From Caulifigura coniformis (GTDB lineage Bacteria; Planctomycetota; Planctomycetia; Planctomycetales; Planctomycetaceae): 64,000 bases of DNA. Position numbers and translations under genes: made by a program. A model generated the notes under the pieces. The model worked only from the letters and a program-made list of their open reading frames with translations. It did no database searches and was not told the DNA's origin. The stretch is taken from positions 2,190,154 through 2,254,153 of the forward strand of contig NZ_CP036271.1 of the NCBI RefSeq assembly GCF_007745175.1. Direction: 5' to 3'. Shown piece by piece: positions 17,691-29,836 of this stretch; within the stretch, counting starts at the first letter, position 1; every line of letters starts with the position of its first letter.

Positions 17691-18890
17691 TCAACGCGTG
17701 TTCTCGGACTCCCGCGATTCACCCCCGCTCGCCCGGCCGATCGCCTCGACCGCCGTCGTCGGAATTCCCAGCAGCGCCTGGAGTTCCCGGAGCCGGTTCG
17801 ACCACCGCGACCGGGCTTCCGGTTCCGGCCGTTCCCGACGGACCGCGCGGATCAGCAGGTTTTTCGGTGTGTGGTCGAGATCGATGAATTCGATCACCTG
17901 CGTTCGGTAGCCGGCCGATTCCAGCGCCGCCGCCCGCAGCGCATCGGTCGCCAGAGCCGCGAACCGCTCCTTCAGGATGCCATGCGTCTGCAGGAGTTCC
18001 AGCGCGGGCGCGTTCATCTGACTCGCGACTTCATGCTGGCAGCACGGTGCGGCAAGAATTACGTTCGCCTGCCATTCCACGGCCTTCGCGAGCGCGGCGT
18101 CTGTCGCCGTATCACATGCGTGCAGCGCGACGGCCAGATGCACCGGCGGGGCGATCGCGGCACTTCCGATCTCCCCCACTTCAAACGCCAGCCCCTCCAG
18201 TTCGAGTCGCTCGGCCACGCCACGGCAGGTCGCCACCACGTCAGCCGTCCGGTCGATTCCCGTGATGTCGACCTCCCGCCCGTGGATCACCGCCAGCAGG
18301 TGGTGGATCGCCAGTGTGAGGTAGCTCTTGCCGCAGCCAAAGTCGACAACGCGAATCACCCCGTCCGCCGGCAGGTCGCGGTACACGTCATTCACGAACT
18401 CCAGGAACCGGTTGATCTGCCGGAACTTGTGCTGCATCGCGGCCCGCACCCGCCCGTCCGCGGTCATCACCCCCACCGCTTCCAGAAAGGCGCACGGCTG
18501 GCCTTCAGGGATCAGGTACTGCTTGGCGGAGTCATGTGCGACATTCACCGGCTGCCGGCTGGATGCCTTCCCGCGACGCGCGATGATGTCCCCGCGATGG
18601 CCGAGCCGGAATTCGAAGTCTGCGTCGGTGGTGAGCAGGTTGACCTGGTGAAAACGCGACGGAAACTCGCGTTCCAGCCGCTTCAGCGACTCGTCGAGCG
18701 TCAGGTTCGCATGGACTTCCTGCTTCCCACGACGGTCGGCCCACTGCAGCCGCGGCTCCCCCTTGATCGCAACAGGCCGCGCGGACGATTTCACCCCTTG
18801 TTCGCCACTGCGGGCCAGGACGAGCTTGACCAGCCGGTTCTCCGCGAACGCGGCCGCCAGTTCCCTGCGAAGATCGATTGAAGAAGCCAT
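17691..18890 (-). CDS. SAM-dependent methyltransferase (Methyltransf_32-like)
   Basis: A 399-aa class I methyltransferase. Motif I is RVVDFGCGKSYLTLAIHHLL. HACDTATDAALAKA and ILAAPCCQHEVASQM are hallmarks of the cytoplasmic methyltransferase family that has an APCCQHE signature. The 140-residue N-terminal part is substrate-specific and unassigned. The target (RNA or small molecule) cannot be told. The frame is open upstream into the RND permease gene, but the ATG at 18890 begins the real protein (MASSIDLRRELAAAF). It starts 8 bp after the permease stop, suggesting translation from one message. Linkage with an efflux pump may be chance or may mean shared transcription. Confidence 0.87.
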   Translation of the reverse strand: MASSIDLRRELAAAFAENRLVKLVLARSGEQGVKSSARPVAIKGEPRLQWADRRGKQEVHANLTLDESLKRLEREFPSRFHQVNLLTTDADFEFRLGHRGDIIARRGKASSRQPVNVAHDSAKQYLIPEGQPCAFLEAVGVMTADGRVRAAMQHKFRQINRFLEFVNDVYRDLPADGVIRVVDFGCGKSYLTLAIHHLLAVIHGREVDITGIDRTADVVATCRGVAERLELEGLAFEVGEIGSAAIAPPVHLAVALHACDTATDAALAKAVEWQANVILAAPCCQHEVASQMNAPALELLQTHGILKERFAALATDALRAAALESAGYRTQVIEFIDLDHTPKNLLIRAVRRERPEPEARSRWSNRLRELQALLGIPTTAVEAIGRASGGESRESENTR

Positions 18891-18898
18891 AAGCCAGC

Positions 18899-21800
18899 TT
18901 AACCGACTGTCGGCTGCATGCCGACCATCCCAGGCTCCCAGCGATTCGCCTCCTCCCGGGCGACTTCCTCCGGACTCCGTTTCCGCAGCCGGTCGAGGAA
19001 CAGGTACACGACGGGCGTCGTGTACAGCGTGAGAGCCTGGCTGAAGATCAGCCCGCCGACGATCGCGACCCCCAGCGGCTGACGCAGCTCGGCCCCGGTC
19101 CCCATGCCGATCGCCATCGGCAACCCGCCCAGCAGTGCGGCCATGGTCGTCATGGTAATGGGTCGAAAGCGGAGCACGCACGCTTCGAAGATGGCGTCCT
19201 GCGGAGTCATCCCGCGGTTGCGCTCGGCGTCGAGCGCGAAGTCGATCATCAGGATGGCGTTCTTCTTAACGATCCCGATCAGCAGCAGGATGCCGATCAT
19301 CCCGATGACGTTGAGATCCATGCCGCACAGCATCAGAGCCAAGATCGCCCCGACGCCTGCGGATGGCAGCGTCGAGAGAATCGTCAAGGGATGGATGTAA
19401 CTCTCATAGAGCATTCCCAGCACGATGTAGACGGTCACCAGCGCTGCCAGGATCAGCAGCGGCTGGTTGCTGAGCGAATGCTGGAACGCCTGCGCCGTCC
19501 CCGCGAACTGTCCCTGGATGCTCTCCGGCATTCCCAGGTTGTTCACCAGGTCTTCCACCTTGGGAACAATGTCCCCCAGCGACGTTCCATGAAGCAGGTT
19601 GAACGAGATCGTGCTGGAGGGAAACTGCCCCGAGTGGGCCACCGACAGCGAGGCGTTCGTCATCCGTGGCTGGTACAGGTCGCTCAGAGGCACGAGGCTG
19701 CCGTTGCTCGTCTTTACGTAGATGTGCCTGATCGACTCCGGTCCTTCGGCATACGCGTCATCCACTTCCATCACGACGCGGTACTGGTTCAGCGGCAGGT
19801 ACATCGTCGACACCTGCCGCTGCCCGAACGCGTCGTACAGCGTGTTGTCGATCGTCGCGAAATCGATACCCAGGCGGGCCGCCGTTTCACGATCGACTTC
19901 CAGCCGCGTCTGCAGCCCCTTGCTCTGAGCGTCCGTATTCACGTCCGCGATTCCCGGAATCTTCTTGAACTCCGTGAGCAGCTTCGGAGTCCACTCGTTG
20001 AGTTCCTGCAGGCTGTTTCCCCGGATCGTGTACTGGAACTGCGCGCTGCTTCCACGACCGCCGAACCGCAGGTCCTGCGACACCTGCATCAACAGCGTTC
20101 CACCCGGGATCTTGCCCGCCTTGGCCCGGATCCGGCCGATGACCCCGTCCGAATTCAGCTGGCGTTCCGACTGCGGAACGAGCGTCGCAAACATCCGCGC
20201 CGAGTTCGTCGCGCCGCCCCGCCCGCCGCCCGCAAAGGCCACCACGGAAGCGACGTCCGGGTCAGCAGCCACCACCGCGGCATACTGCTGGACGAGCGTC
20301 GTCATCGCATTGAACGAAATGCTCTGGTCGGCCATCACGCTCGCCATGATTCGACCGGTGTCCTGTTGCGGGAAGAACCCTTTGGGCACGATCGCATACA
20401 GGTACACCGTCAGCGCGACGGTCCCGACCATCACCACCATTGTCGCCCACTGATGACGCAGCACGACGATCAGCGACCGCGAATACCACCCCAGCACCCA
20501 GTCGTAGAACTTCTCGCTCAGCTGGAACGTCCGGCCATGCTTCTTCTGGGGGTCGTGCGGCTTCAGGAACAACGCGCATAGCATCGGCGTCGTCGTCAGT
20601 GAAACGATCAGCGAGATCACGATCGCCGCCGAAAGCGTGACGGCGAACTCGCGGAATAGCAGGCCCACCAGGCCGCGCATCAGCAGAATCGGTATGAAAA
20701 CCGCCACCAGCGAAATACTGATCGAAAGAACCGTGAAGCCGATCTCTCGTGCGCCGATCAGTGCCGCTTTCCGCGGAGACATTCCCTGCTCGAGATACCG
20801 GCTGACGTTCTCGATCACGACCACCGCGTCGTCGACGACGAAGCCCGTGGCGATCGTCAGCGCCATCAGTGACAGGTTGTCCAGCGTGTAACCGAACAGG
20901 TACATCACCCCGAAGGTCGTCACCAGCGAGACTGGCACGGCAATGCTTGGAATCAGCGTGGCGCGGACATCGCGCAGGAACGCGAACACCACGAGAATCA
21001 CCAGCACGACCGAAAGCACGAGCGTGAACTGCACGTCGTGCAGCGAGGCCCGAATCGTCATCGTCCGGTCCATCGTTACGTCCATGTCGATTCCCGCGGG
21101 AATCTGCGTACGGAGCTGCGGCAGGGTCTCCCGCAGCCGGTCCACCGTGGCGATGATGTTCTCGCCCGGCTGCCGGTACACGATGATGCTCACCGCCGGC
21201 CTGCCGTTCGCGATTCCGAACGACCGGACGTCCTCGATCGAGTCCGTCACCTTCGCGACGTCGCGGATGCGGATCGGGGCCCCGTTGCGGAACGTGATGA
21301 CCAGGTTCTCATACTCTTCCGCCTTGAACAGCTGATCGCTCGCCGTGATCGACCACGTCCGCGTCGACGACGTGATCGACCCCTTCGGCCGGTTCGCGTT
21401 CGCCGCCGTCAGTGTCGCCCGCACGTCGGCAAGGCTCAGCCCCAGCGCATTGAGGATCGTCGGATTGACGTCGACCCGGACGGCCGGATTCGACCCTCCG
21501 CCAATCGTCACCTGCCCCACGCCCTGCACCTGCGCGATCTTCTGCTGCAGGATCGACGACGCGATGTCGTACATCTGCAGCTTCGTGTAGGTGTCCGACG
21601 TCAGGGCGAAGATCATGATCGGCGAATCGGCCGGATTGACCTTCTGGTACGACGGGTTGTTCGGCAGGTTCGCCGGAAGCTGGCTGCGCGCCGCATTGAT
21701 CGCCGCCTGGACGTCGCGGGCCGCGGCGTCAATGTTCCGGCTGAAATCGAACTGCAGCGTGATCGACGTATTGCCGAGCGAACTGCTCGACGTCATCTCC

Positions 21801-22033
21801 GTCACCCCGGCGATCCGCCCGAACTGGCGTTCGAGGGGCGTCGCCACCGCAGTCGCCATCGTTTCGGGATTTGCCCCCGGCAGCGACGCACTCACCTGGA
21901 TCGACGGAAACTCGATCTCCGGCATCGGCGACACCGGCAGCATGAAGTAGCCCAGTACTCCCAGCAGCGTCATCGCGATCGTCAACAGTGTCGTCGCGAC
22001 GGGCCTGCGGATGAAGGGGCCGGAGAGCGTCAT
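18899..22033 (-). CDS. RND multidrug efflux permease, second copy (MdtC-like)
   Basis: A 1044-aa inner-membrane proton/drug antiporter of the AcrB/MdtB-MdtC (HAE1) type. The first membrane helix follows the short start [20 protein letters not shown]. The transport core [20 protein letters not shown] contains the Asp pair in TM4 that carries protons. [18 protein letters not shown] is the conserved TM11 region. Length and the two large periplasmic loops are normal. Its ATG overlaps the stop of the preceding permease by 4 bp, so translation is coupled. Sequence resembles but clearly differs from the neighbour at 22030-25155, as in MdtBC, where two different permeases form one trimer. Substrate is unknown. 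Confidence 0.95.
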   Translation of the reverse strand: MTLSGPFIRRPVATTLLTIAMTLLGVLGYFMLPVSPMPEIEFPSIQVSASLPGANPETMATAVATPLERQFGRIAGVTEMTSSSSLGNTSITLQFDFSRNIDAAARDVQAAINAARSQLPANLPNNPSYQKVNPADSPIMIFALTSDTYTKLQMYDIASSILQQKIAQVQGVGQVTIGGGSNPAVRVDVNPTILNALGLSLADVRATLTAANANRPKGSITSSTRTWSITASDQLFKAEEYENLVITFRNGAPIRIRDVAKVTDSIEDVRSFGIANGRPAVSIIVYRQPGENIIATVDRLRETLPQLRTQIPAGIDMDVTMDRTMTIRASLHDVQFTLVLSVVLVILVVFAFLRDVRATLIPSIAVPVSLVTTFGVMYLFGYTLDNLSLMALTIATGFVVDDAVVVIENVSRYLEQGMSPRKAALIGAREIGFTVLSISISLVAVFIPILLMRGLVGLLFREFAVTLSAAIVISLIVSLTTTPMLCALFLKPHDPQKKHGRTFQLSEKFYDWVLGWYSRSLIVVLRHQWATMVVMVGTVALTVYLYAIVPKGFFPQQDTGRIMASVMADQSISFNAMTTLVQQYAAVVAADPDVASVVAFAGGGRGGATNSARMFATLVPQSERQLNSDGVIGRIRAKAGKIPGGTLLMQVSQDLRFGGRGSSAQFQYTIRGNSLQELNEWTPKLLTEFKKIPGIADVNTDAQSKGLQTRLEVDRETAARLGIDFATIDNTLYDAFGQRQVSTMYLPLNQYRVVMEVDDAYAEGPESIRHIYVKTSNGSLVPLSDLYQPRMTNASLSVAHSGQFPSSTISFNLLHGTSLGDIVPKVEDLVNNLGMPESIQGQFAGTAQAFQHSLSNQPLLILAALVTVYIVLGMLYESYIHPLTILSTLPSAGVGAILALMLCGMDLNVIGMIGILLLIGIVKKNAILMIDFALDAERNRGMTPQDAIFEACVLRFRPITMTTMAALLGGLPMAIGMGTGAELRQPLGVAIVGGLIFSQALTLYTTPVVYLFLDRLRKRSPEEVAREEANRWEPGMVGMQPTVG

Positions 22034-25000
22034 CCCTGCTCCTCGGCTTCCACGAGTTCCTCATCGGCCGCCAGGTCCGTCTGCGTGCTGAATCCCAGCC
22101 GCCTCGCCCACCGCTCGAACCACAGGTAGATCACCGGCGTCGTATACAGCGTGAGGATCTGGCTGAAAATCAGTCCGCCAATGATCGTGATGCCCAGCGG
22201 CCGGCGCAGCTCCGAGCCCACTCCCGTTCCAAACGCCAGCGGCACGCCGCCCAGGAGCGCGGCCATCGTCGTCATCATGATCGGGCGAAAACGGAGCAGG
22301 CACGCCTGGAAGATCGCCTCGTCCGGAGACTTCCCTTCCTTGCGCTGCGCTTCAAGCGCGAAGTCGATCATCATGATCGCGTTCTTCTTGACGATGCCGA
22401 TGAGCAGGATGATGCCGATCAGCCCGATCACGCTCAGATCGATTCCGCAGATCATCAGCGCCACCAGCGCCCCCACGCCGGCCGACGGCAATGTCGACAG
22501 GATCGTGATCGGGTGGATGTAACTCTCGTAAAGAACGCCAAGAACGATATACACCGTCACCAGCGCCGCGAGAATGAGCAGCGGCGTGTTCGTCAGCGAC
22601 GCCTGAAAAGCCGCGGCCGTTCCCTGGAAGGCGCCCGCGATGCTCGGCGGCATATCGAGTTCCTGTTTCGCCTGGTCGATCGCCGTCACGGCGTCCCCCA
22701 GGGAAACACCGGGCCCGACATTGAACGAGACGGTCGCCACTGGGAACTGCCCCTGGTGGTTGATAATCAGCGGAGCTGTCTTCTCCTGCAGAGAAGTGAG
22801 CGAGTTCAAAGGGGTCATCCCCCCGGAAGCCGACCTCACATACACCTCGTTGAGATCCTTCAGGTCGTCGCGGAACTCCGGCTTCACTTCCAGCACGACG
22901 CGGTACTGGTTGAGCTGTGTGAACATGATCGACACCTGCCGCTGCCCGTAGGCGTCGTACAGGGCATCATCGATCTGCCGCGGCGTGACCCCCAGGCGGG
23001 CCGCGGTGTCGCGATCAATGACGACGTGTGCTTCCAGCCCCGAATTGAGCTGATCGCTTGCGACGTCGCGAAGCTGCGGAAGCGATTGCAGCTTGGCCAC
23101 GAACTTCGGAGTCCACTCCGCCAGTTCCTCCGCGTTCGGATCTTCGAGGCTGTACTGGTATTGCGTGCGGCTGACCCGAGTCTCCACGGTCAGGTCCTGC
23201 ACGGGCTGCATGAACAGCGTGATCCCCGATACGTCCGCGAGCTTCGGCTGCAGGCGGCGGATCACTTCCACCGCGTTCGCATCCCGCTCATCGAGAGGCT
23301 TCAGGTTGATCTGGATACGGCCGCTGTTGAGCGTCACGTTCGTGCCGTCGATCCCGATGAAGCTCGACAGGCTCTCGACCGCGGGATCCTTCAGAATGAC
23401 CTTGTTCAGCGCCAGCTGACGCTCCGCCATCACCCCGAACGAGCAGTCCTGCGGCGCCTCGGAGATCCCAAGAATCACGCCGGTGTCCTGCACCGGGAAG
23501 AAGCCTTTGGGGACAAGCAGGTACAGGTACACCGTGGCCACGACTGTGGCGACGGCCACCACCATCGTCAGCCCCTGGTTCCGCAGCACGACCCCCAGCG
23601 TCTTCCCATACAGGGTGATCGTCTGGTCGAAGCCCCATTCCGAAGCCCGGTACAGCCAGCCGTGGTCATCCGGATGAACGTGCTTGAGCAGCCGGGCGCA
23701 CATCATCGGCGTCAGCGTCAGCGACACCACCGCTGAAACCAGGATGGTGACGCTCAGCGTCACGGCGAACTCGCGGAACAGGCGCCCCACGATGTCGCCC
23801 ATGAACAGCAGCGGGATCAGCACCGCGATCAGCGAAACGCTGAGCGAGACGATCGTAAACGCGATCTCCTGCGATCCCTTGAGGGCGGCCGTCAGCGGCT
23901 TATCCCCCTCTTCGAGATAGCGCATGATGTTCTCGCTCATCACGATGGCGTCGTCCACCACGAAGCCGGTCGAGATCGTCAGCGCCATCAGCGTCAGGTT
24001 GTTCAGGCTGTAACCCAGCAGGTACATCACCCCGAACGTGCCGACCAGCGACAGCGGCACGGCCACGCTGGGAATGATCGTCGCCCGCATGTTCCGCAGG
24101 AACAGGAACATCACCAGCACGACCAGCCCGATGGTCGTCATCAGTTCGCGCTGAACGTCATGCACCGATGCACGGATTGTCGTCGTCCGGTCGGTCAGCA
24201 CGTGGATCTTCACCGACGCCGGCATCGCTTCGCGCAGCTGCGGCAACAGCGCCTTCACGCGATCGACCACTTCAATGATGTTCGCGCCCGGCTGCCGCTG
24301 GATGTTCACCACGACGGCCGGCGTGTCGTTCATCCACGCGGCCTGCCGCACGTTTTCGGCATCGTCAATGACGTCCGCAACTTCCGAAAGTTTGACTGGA
24401 GCCCCGTTGCGATATGCGATCACCAGGTCGCGATACTGCTTGCTGGTGAGCATCTGGTCGTTCGCGCCGATGATCACCGCCTGCCGTTCGCCGTCGACGC
24501 TCCCCTTCGCCTGGTTCACATTCGCCGCCGCCAGCGCGAGCCGGACGTCCTCCAGCGTCATGCGCAGGGCCGACAGTGCGACCGGATTGGCCTGCACGCG
24601 GATGGCCGGCTTCTGACCGCCGCTGATGCTCACCAGCCCCACGCCGCTCAGCTGCGAAATCTTCTGGGCCAGGCGCGTGTCCGCCAAGTCCTGGACCTCC
24701 GGCAGACGCAGCGAACTCGAGGTGAGCGCCAGCGTCAGGATCGGTGAATCGGCGGGATTCGTCTTTGTATAGATCGGCGGATTCGGAAGATCCTGCGGCA
24801 GGAAGTTGCTGGCGACGTTGATCGCCGCCTGCACCTGCTGCGCCGCCACATCGATGTTCAACTCGAGGTTGAACCTCAGCGTGATGACCGAACATCCCTC
24901 CGAACTGCTGGAGGTCATCTGCGCCAGCCCCGGAATCTGGCCGAACTGCCGCTCCAGAGGGGCCGTCACCGAGGACGTCATCACCTCAGGTCCCGCACCG

Positions 25001-25155
25001 GGATAAAGCGTGATGACCTGCATGGTCGGATAGTCGACCTGCGGCAGCGCCGAAACCGGCAGTTCCTGATAGGCCACCATGCCCGACAGTGTGATCGCCA
25101 CCATCAACAGCACGGTGGCAACCGGTCGCAGGATGAATGCCCGCGACGGATTCAT
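22030..25155 (-). CDS. RND multidrug efflux permease, first copy (MdtB-like)
   Basis: A 1041-aa HAE1-family permease. It begins [20 protein letters not shown] and carries [20 protein letters not shown] (TM4 Asp pair) and [18 protein letters not shown]. The pore-domain strings [12 protein letters not shown] and [16 protein letters not shown] are typical of the MdtB/MdtC branch. Its start overlaps the stop of the adaptor gene by 4 bp, and its stop overlaps the next permease start by 4 bp. This gives a strictly coupled adaptor-permease-permease cassette. No outer-membrane TolC-like gene is next to it, so the pump would need one encoded elsewhere. Confidence 0.95.
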   Translation of the reverse strand: MNPSRAFILRPVATVLLMVAITLSGMVAYQELPVSALPQVDYPTMQVITLYPGAGPEVMTSSVTAPLERQFGQIPGLAQMTSSSSEGCSVITLRFNLELNIDVAAQQVQAAINVASNFLPQDLPNPPIYTKTNPADSPILTLALTSSSLRLPEVQDLADTRLAQKISQLSGVGLVSISGGQKPAIRVQANPVALSALRMTLEDVRLALAAANVNQAKGSVDGERQAVIIGANDQMLTSKQYRDLVIAYRNGAPVKLSEVADVIDDAENVRQAAWMNDTPAVVVNIQRQPGANIIEVVDRVKALLPQLREAMPASVKIHVLTDRTTTIRASVHDVQRELMTTIGLVVLVMFLFLRNMRATIIPSVAVPLSLVGTFGVMYLLGYSLNNLTLMALTISTGFVVDDAIVMSENIMRYLEEGDKPLTAALKGSQEIAFTIVSLSVSLIAVLIPLLFMGDIVGRLFREFAVTLSVTILVSAVVSLTLTPMMCARLLKHVHPDDHGWLYRASEWGFDQTITLYGKTLGVVLRNQGLTMVVAVATVVATVYLYLLVPKGFFPVQDTGVILGISEAPQDCSFGVMAERQLALNKVILKDPAVESLSSFIGIDGTNVTLNSGRIQINLKPLDERDANAVEVIRRLQPKLADVSGITLFMQPVQDLTVETRVSRTQYQYSLEDPNAEELAEWTPKFVAKLQSLPQLRDVASDQLNSGLEAHVVIDRDTAARLGVTPRQIDDALYDAYGQRQVSIMFTQLNQYRVVLEVKPEFRDDLKDLNEVYVRSASGGMTPLNSLTSLQEKTAPLIINHQGQFPVATVSFNVGPGVSLGDAVTAIDQAKQELDMPPSIAGAFQGTAAAFQASLTNTPLLILAALVTVYIVLGVLYESYIHPITILSTLPSAGVGALVALMICGIDLSVIGLIGIILLIGIVKKNAIMMIDFALEAQRKEGKSPDEAIFQACLLRFRPIMMTTMAALLGGVPLAFGTGVGSELRRPLGITIIGGLIFSQILTLYTTPVIYLWFERWARRLGFSTQTDLAADEELVEAEEQG

Positions 25156-26528
25156 GCCTTGCCCTTCTCAGCGACTGGTCTGGCCGCGCCCGCTCCTCCC
25201 TTGTTTCCTGCCCCCGATGGAGCAACCTCCGGCCTCGCGTCCGCCGTCTTGGCGCCGCGGTACGAAATCTTCGTCCACGGCTCGGTCGGCTGAAGCTTGT
25301 CGACGCCGTCCGTAATGACCATGTCTCCCGGAGACAGCCCGGTCTGGATTGATGTCTCGTTCCCCTGCGACGGCCCCGTCACCACCGGCCGCCGTTCGGC
25401 CGTGTTCCCCGCCGTGGCGATGTAGACGAACGGCCCCTCAGGCCCACGCTGCACGGCGGCGGAAGGAACCACATAAGCGTTCCGGACCGTCTCGACAGTC
25501 AGCCGGGCATTGACGAACTGGTTCGGAAACAACACGCCATTGGCGTTCTTGAACTCCGCCTTCAACCGCAGCGTGCCGGTCGTCGCGTCGACCTGGTTGT
25601 CGATCGCCAGCAGCTTGCCGGTCGCCAGTTGCGTGCGGAAGTCGCGATCATACGCCTCGACGGGCAGTTCCTTGCTGTCCCGAATCCTCTTCTGGACCCT
25701 CGGAATCTCGTCCTGCGGAATGGTGAACACCACACCGATTGGCTCGAGTTGCGTAATGACGACGATCCCATTCGGATCATTGGCACGCACCATATTGCCC
25801 CGGTCCACGAGCTTCAGGCCGACGCGCCCGCTGATCGGAGCGGTGATGCGGCAATACTGCAGTTGGAGTTCGGCGTTCTCGAGCACAGCCCGATTGGTTT
25901 CGACGACCGCCGCCGCCTGGGCCACCATTCCAAACTGCTGGTCGTACTGCGCCTGCGTGGTCGCGTTCGATTTGAGCAGTTCATCCTGTCGCTTGAGATT
26001 CAGCTTCGCCAGATCGAGCGAGGCCTGGTCGCGGGCCAGCGCCCCTTTCGCCTGGTCGCGCTGACGTTCAAACGGACGAGGATCAATCTCTGCGAGAAGG
26101 TCTCCCTGCTCGACCATCTGCCCTTCCTGGAAGGCGATGTTCACGATCTCCCCTTCGACCCGGCTCCTCACCGTGACGGTGTTCAACGCCGTCACCGTTC
26201 CCAGACCGTTCAGGTACAGTTCCATGTCCCGCTTCAGAACCGGAGCGACAATCACCGGCGTGACTCGTGCAGGAGGCGCTCCAGGTCCCGCGGCACGGCC
26301 CGGCAGACGCGCCTGAACCCACGGCCACCAGACCGGAAAGTACTTCCACCCGGCGCCGATCATCACCAGTAGGATGGTCCAGCGAATGATCCGGCCTGCA
26401 ACAGTCGGAGGCGCTGCGGGCAAGGGAGGCGTCAGCCGTTCCCACGCCGGGCGCGCATCGCCGCTCGACTTGCTTTCGATGACGGGCTTGTGTTCGGCCA
26501 TGGGGGGCGGGGCCGTGGGACTTTTCAT
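25152..26528 (-). CDS. RND efflux periplasmic adaptor (MdtA-like, HlyD/MFP family)
   Basis: A 458-aa membrane-fusion protein. One N-terminal helix (about residues 45-65, [19 protein letters not shown]) anchors it. The biotinyl-lipoyl half-motif is [20 protein letters not shown], and an alpha-hairpin with coiled coil follows ([18 protein letters not shown]). The second lipoyl half is [18 protein letters not shown], then the beta-barrel and membrane-proximal domain. The C-terminus is Lys/Ala/Gly-rich. The ATG at 26528 is chosen. The adaptor bridges the two permeases to an outer-membrane channel. It is the first gene of the operon and is divergent from the sensor-kinase gene across 284 bp. Confidence 0.94.
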   Translation of the reverse strand: MKSPTAPPPMAEHKPVIESKSSGDARPAWERLTPPLPAAPPTVAGRIIRWTILLVMIGAGWKYFPVWWPWVQARLPGRAAGPGAPPARVTPVIVAPVLKRDMELYLNGLGTVTALNTVTVRSRVEGEIVNIAFQEGQMVEQGDLLAEIDPRPFERQRDQAKGALARDQASLDLAKLNLKRQDELLKSNATTQAQYDQQFGMVAQAAAVVETNRAVLENAELQLQYCRITAPISGRVGLKLVDRGNMVRANDPNGIVVITQLEPIGVVFTIPQDEIPRVQKRIRDSKELPVEAYDRDFRTQLATGKLLAIDNQVDATTGTLRLKAEFKNANGVLFPNQFVNARLTVETVRNAYVVPSAAVQRGPEGPFVYIATAGNTAERRPVVTGPSQGNETSIQTGLSPGDMVITDGVDKLQPTEPWTKISYRGAKTADARPEVAPSGAGNKGGAGAARPVAEKGKA

Positions 26529-26812
26529 AATCGCACGTCCCGGGGAGGGAGGGGGGACTGTCGACGAGAGATCAGGGAGGAAGGGCCTCGCGGCTCTCCT
26601 CAAACTCTACAAAATCTCGCGACGGAATGGATTGGGGAAAACGTCGTTCGGGCAAACACGCCTCATCCGCAGAGAGACCTGTATGCCATTCGGCAGTCGT
26701 TTGACCGGATCTCGCCACGGATCATCGTGACCGCGGTCCGTCCGGCTATGATAACTGACTGTGGGATCGCAATGACCGGGGTCGCCCAGTGCTTGGGAAA
26801 TTTGCCGTCTGG

Positions 26813-29800
26813 ATGAGCTTCAGCCCGCAGGCTGTTCCGGTTCTTCGGGCCGTAATGGCCGTTGCGTGGCTCCTCATTGCCACGCAGCCCGCCCTCGCTC
26901 TCGACTCCCAGCGCACCCTCACACAGGCACTGCTTCGCAAGTGGCAGATCCAGCAGGGCCTCCCGCAACCGACGATCACCGTCATCATCCAGGGGGCCGA
27001 CGGCGGCCTCTGGCTCGGAACCCAGGCCGGCCTCTACCAGTTCGATGGCATCCGCTTCGATCCCGCGCTCGTAGTCGAAGGGGAATCGCTCGCCGATATC
27101 TGGATCAACGACCTCTGCGAAGACTCGCAGGGCCGCCTGTGGATCGCGACCCGCGGCGAAGGACTGCTTTACCTCCACGACGGCGAGGTCGTGAAGCACA
27201 CGTCTCCCGTCGGCTTTCCGATGCAGAACGTGAACTGCCTCATGCTCAGCCGTCAGGGTGAGCTCTGGGCCGGCGGAGACGGAGGACTCGCCGTCTATCG
27301 CAACGACACCTTCCGAAAATACGACCACGCGGACGGCCTCCACATCCCGATCGTTCGCGATATCGCCCAGGCCGCCGACGACTCCATCTGGATCGGGGGA
27401 GACGGCAGCGGACTGATGGTCTGGAAAGACGGCACGCTCTCCAATCATCCCGACGCCGACCGGCGAACTGTCAACACGCTCCTCGCGGCAGCAGATGGCA
27501 GCCTCTGGGCCGGAACGAACAGGGGCCTGCTCAAGATCGACGGCCCCGGCATCACATCCGCCATCACGACCGGTGAAGGACTCCCCGACGATACGGTCGA
27601 ATGTCTTCTGCGAGCCCAGGACGGAGTCCTTTGGGCCGGGACGCGCAACGGCCTCTGCCGGATCATCGGTCAGGAAGTGGAAGCATTCGGCACGCGTGAA
27701 GGACTCACGCAGAGCGCCGTCCTGACGATCTGCGAGGACCACGAAGGCAGCCTCTGGGTCGGAACCAAGCACGGACTCAATCAGCTCTCCGATCGTCGCA
27801 CTCTCCCCCTCACCAGCACCGAAGGCCTCCCGACCAACGACGCCGGCCCCATCGTACAGGCCCCCTCCGGACAGATCTGGGTGGGAACGCTCGGGGGAGG
27901 GCTCGCCCGATACGACGGCCGCAGGTGCGAAGTCGCCGCCAATCGCCGCGCCGGACTGCCGAGCAGTCGGCTGCACGCACTGGCGGCCGGAAAGACCAAC
28001 GACCTCTGGATCGGAACCGACAAGGGCGTCTGCCTCTGGCGCGACGGCGAGGTCGTCAAGGTCCTCAACATCAAGGACGGACTTCCCGGCAACGACGTCG
28101 CCTGCCTCACCTTCGACGACGCTAGCCGACTCTGGATCGGAACGCGCCGGGGACTGGTTCGCTACGACGGAAACTCCATCGAACGGCCGATCAGCGATCC
28201 CGTTGTGGCGAGCGCCCGCATCTCTGTGTTGAAAAACGCCGGGCAGCAGGGACTCATCGCTTCGACCTCGAACGGCGTCTTCCTCATCAGGGACGACAAA
28301 CTCACACCCCTTCCGGGAGACGAAGCCTGGCTTCGCGAAGTCCATGCCATCGAAATCGGCCCGGAAGGGGAATTCTGGCTCGCCTCGCGCGGCCGCGGCC
28401 TGATGCTCATCAAGGACGGCGAAGTCTCCCTGTTTACCATCGCGGATGGCCTGTTCGACGATGAAATCGTGGGCATCGCCATCGATGACCGCGACCAACT
28501 CTGGATGGGTTGCAGTCGAGGGATCTTTTCCGTTCCCCGCACACAGGTTCTCAGCGTGGCCAGGGGCGAGCGTGCCCGTCCACTCGACTGCTTCTCGCTC
28601 AGCCCCACGGAAGGACTGCGCACCGTCGAATGCCAGCGCGACGTCCAGCCGGCCGTCTCACGTACCACCGATGGACAGATCTGGTTTTCGACGATTCACG
28701 GCGTCCTCGTCATCGACCCCGAAAAACTCCAGCGCGAACTCCCCACGCCGCATGTCGAAGCGAATCGCCTTCTCGTGAACGGCGAACCGATGCGCCCCAA
28801 CCATCCGGTCGTCGTCCCTCCGGGGACATTGAACGTTTCCATCGGCTATACGGCCCACACTTATTCCTGGCCGTCCCGGACCTCGTTCCGATACCAGCTG
28901 GAAGGATTCGATAAGGACTGGGTCTACGCCGGCACGCGCCGGGACGCCTTCTACACCAACCTCTCGCCCGGCACCTACCGGTTCCGCGTCAGCGCCGCCA
29001 ATTTCGGAGGAAGCTGGAGCGAAGCGAAGTTGCCTGTCGAGATCACCCTCCGAGCCGCCTTCTGGCAAACTCCGTGGTTCCCCCTCCTCCTGGGGCTGCT
29101 CGCCATGGGAACCGTCTGGCTCATCCTTCGGCTCCGCGTCCTGCGGGTCCGCGCCCGCATGGATGCCATCATCTCCGAACGTGTCCGCATCGCCCGTGAA
29201 CTCCACGACACCCTCATCCAGGGCTTCTCCGGCGTCACCATGCAGATGCAGGCAGTCTCGTCGCAGGTCAACGATCCGAATCTCCGCAAGTCGATTCACG
29301 ACGTGATCTCCGATGCCGGAGCCTGCCTCCGCGAAGCCCGACAGTCCGTGGCCGGCCTGCGGAACTCCCAGGGAACCTCAATGGGGCTCGCCGCCGCCCT
29401 CGAACAGGCCGCTCGCCAGATCACCGAAACACGCGATGTCCGTCTTCATCTCGACCTCCCCGCCGCGTCGCCCAGCCTGCCGGTCGAAGTCGAATTCAAT
29501 CTCCTGCGCATCGCCCAGGAAGCCATCACCAACGCCGCACGTCATTCCCACGCCCGCACGATCGATGTCGCCCTCACCCCGAAGCCCGGGCGGCTCGCCC
29601 TCCGGGTGCGTGACGACGGCGTCGGGTTTTCGACCGCCGATCGCGAGCGATCCGACCATCGACACTATGGCCTCATCGGCATGCGCGAGAGATCACGCCA
29701 GATCTCCGCCGACCTCACCATCGAGAGTCGCCCCGGTGCGGGCACCACGATCCTCGTGGACCTTCCTTTGACGGGTCACGAAACAAATGGCGCTCCGCCC

Positions 29801-29836
29801 CACTCAAGCGTCTATAATCCTTCCGGTGATACATGA
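26813..29836 (+). CDS. Periplasmic-sensing histidine kinase with about 13 Reg_prop propeller repeats
   Basis: About 1007 aa. A signal peptide or first helix (AVMAVAWLLIATQPALAL) leads to about 13 two-component-propeller repeats of the form LW.GT..GL..., for example LWLGTQAGLYQFDG, IWIGGDGSGLMVWKDG, LWVGTKHGLNQLSD and LWIGTRRGLVRYDG, enough for two 7-blade propellers. A Y_Y_Y domain follows (RYQLEGFDKDWVYAGT), then one membrane helix (PLLLGLLAMGTVWLILRL). The HisKA_3 dimerisation helix carries the phospho-His in ARELHDTLIQGFSG, and the HATPase has N-box EAITNAARH, DDGVGFS and HYGLIGMRER. Start codon is uncertain: GTG 26789, ATG 26813 or ATG 26855. Its stop overlaps the response-regulator start. 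Being divergent from the RND pump, it may control it (inference). Confidence 0.93.
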   Translation: MSFSPQAVPVLRAVMAVAWLLIATQPALALDSQRTLTQALLRKWQIQQGLPQPTITVIIQGADGGLWLGTQAGLYQFDGIRFDPALVVEGESLADIWINDLCEDSQGRLWIATRGEGLLYLHDGEVVKHTSPVGFPMQNVNCLMLSRQGELWAGGDGGLAVYRNDTFRKYDHADGLHIPIVRDIAQAADDSIWIGGDGSGLMVWKDGTLSNHPDADRRTVNTLLAAADGSLWAGTNRGLLKIDGPGITSAITTGEGLPDDTVECLLRAQDGVLWAGTRNGLCRIIGQEVEAFGTREGLTQSAVLTICEDHEGSLWVGTKHGLNQLSDRRTLPLTSTEGLPTNDAGPIVQAPSGQIWVGTLGGGLARYDGRRCEVAANRRAGLPSSRLHALAAGKTNDLWIGTDKGVCLWRDGEVVKVLNIKDGLPGNDVACLTFDDASRLWIGTRRGLVRYDGNSIERPISDPVVASARISVLKNAGQQGLIASTSNGVFLIRDDKLTPLPGDEAWLREVHAIEIGPEGEFWLASRGRGLMLIKDGEVSLFTIADGLFDDEIVGIAIDDRDQLWMGCSRGIFSVPRTQVLSVARGERARPLDCFSLSPTEGLRTVECQRDVQPAVSRTTDGQIWFSTIHGVLVIDPEKLQRELPTPHVEANRLLVNGEPMRPNHPVVVPPGTLNVSIGYTAHTYSWPSRTSFRYQLEGFDKDWVYAGTRRDAFYTNLSPGTYRFRVSAANFGGSWSEAKLPVEITLRAAFWQTPWFPLLLGLLAMGTVWLILRLRVLRVRARMDAIISERVRIARELHDTLIQGFSGVTMQMQAVSSQVNDPNLRKSIHDVISDAGACLREARQSVAGLRNSQGTSMGLAAALEQAARQITETRDVRLHLDLPAASPSLPVEVEFNLLRIAQEAITNAARHSHARTIDVALTPKPGRLALRVRDDGVGFSTADRERSDHRHYGLIGMRERSRQISADLTIESRPGAGTTILVDLPLTGHETNGAPPHSSVYNPSGDT

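Noticed and set aside
26663-28498. Long minus-strand frame overlapping the sensor kinase
   Set aside because: Repetitive Gly/Asp/Val composition is the antisense of the propeller repeats; no signal, motif or ribosome site.
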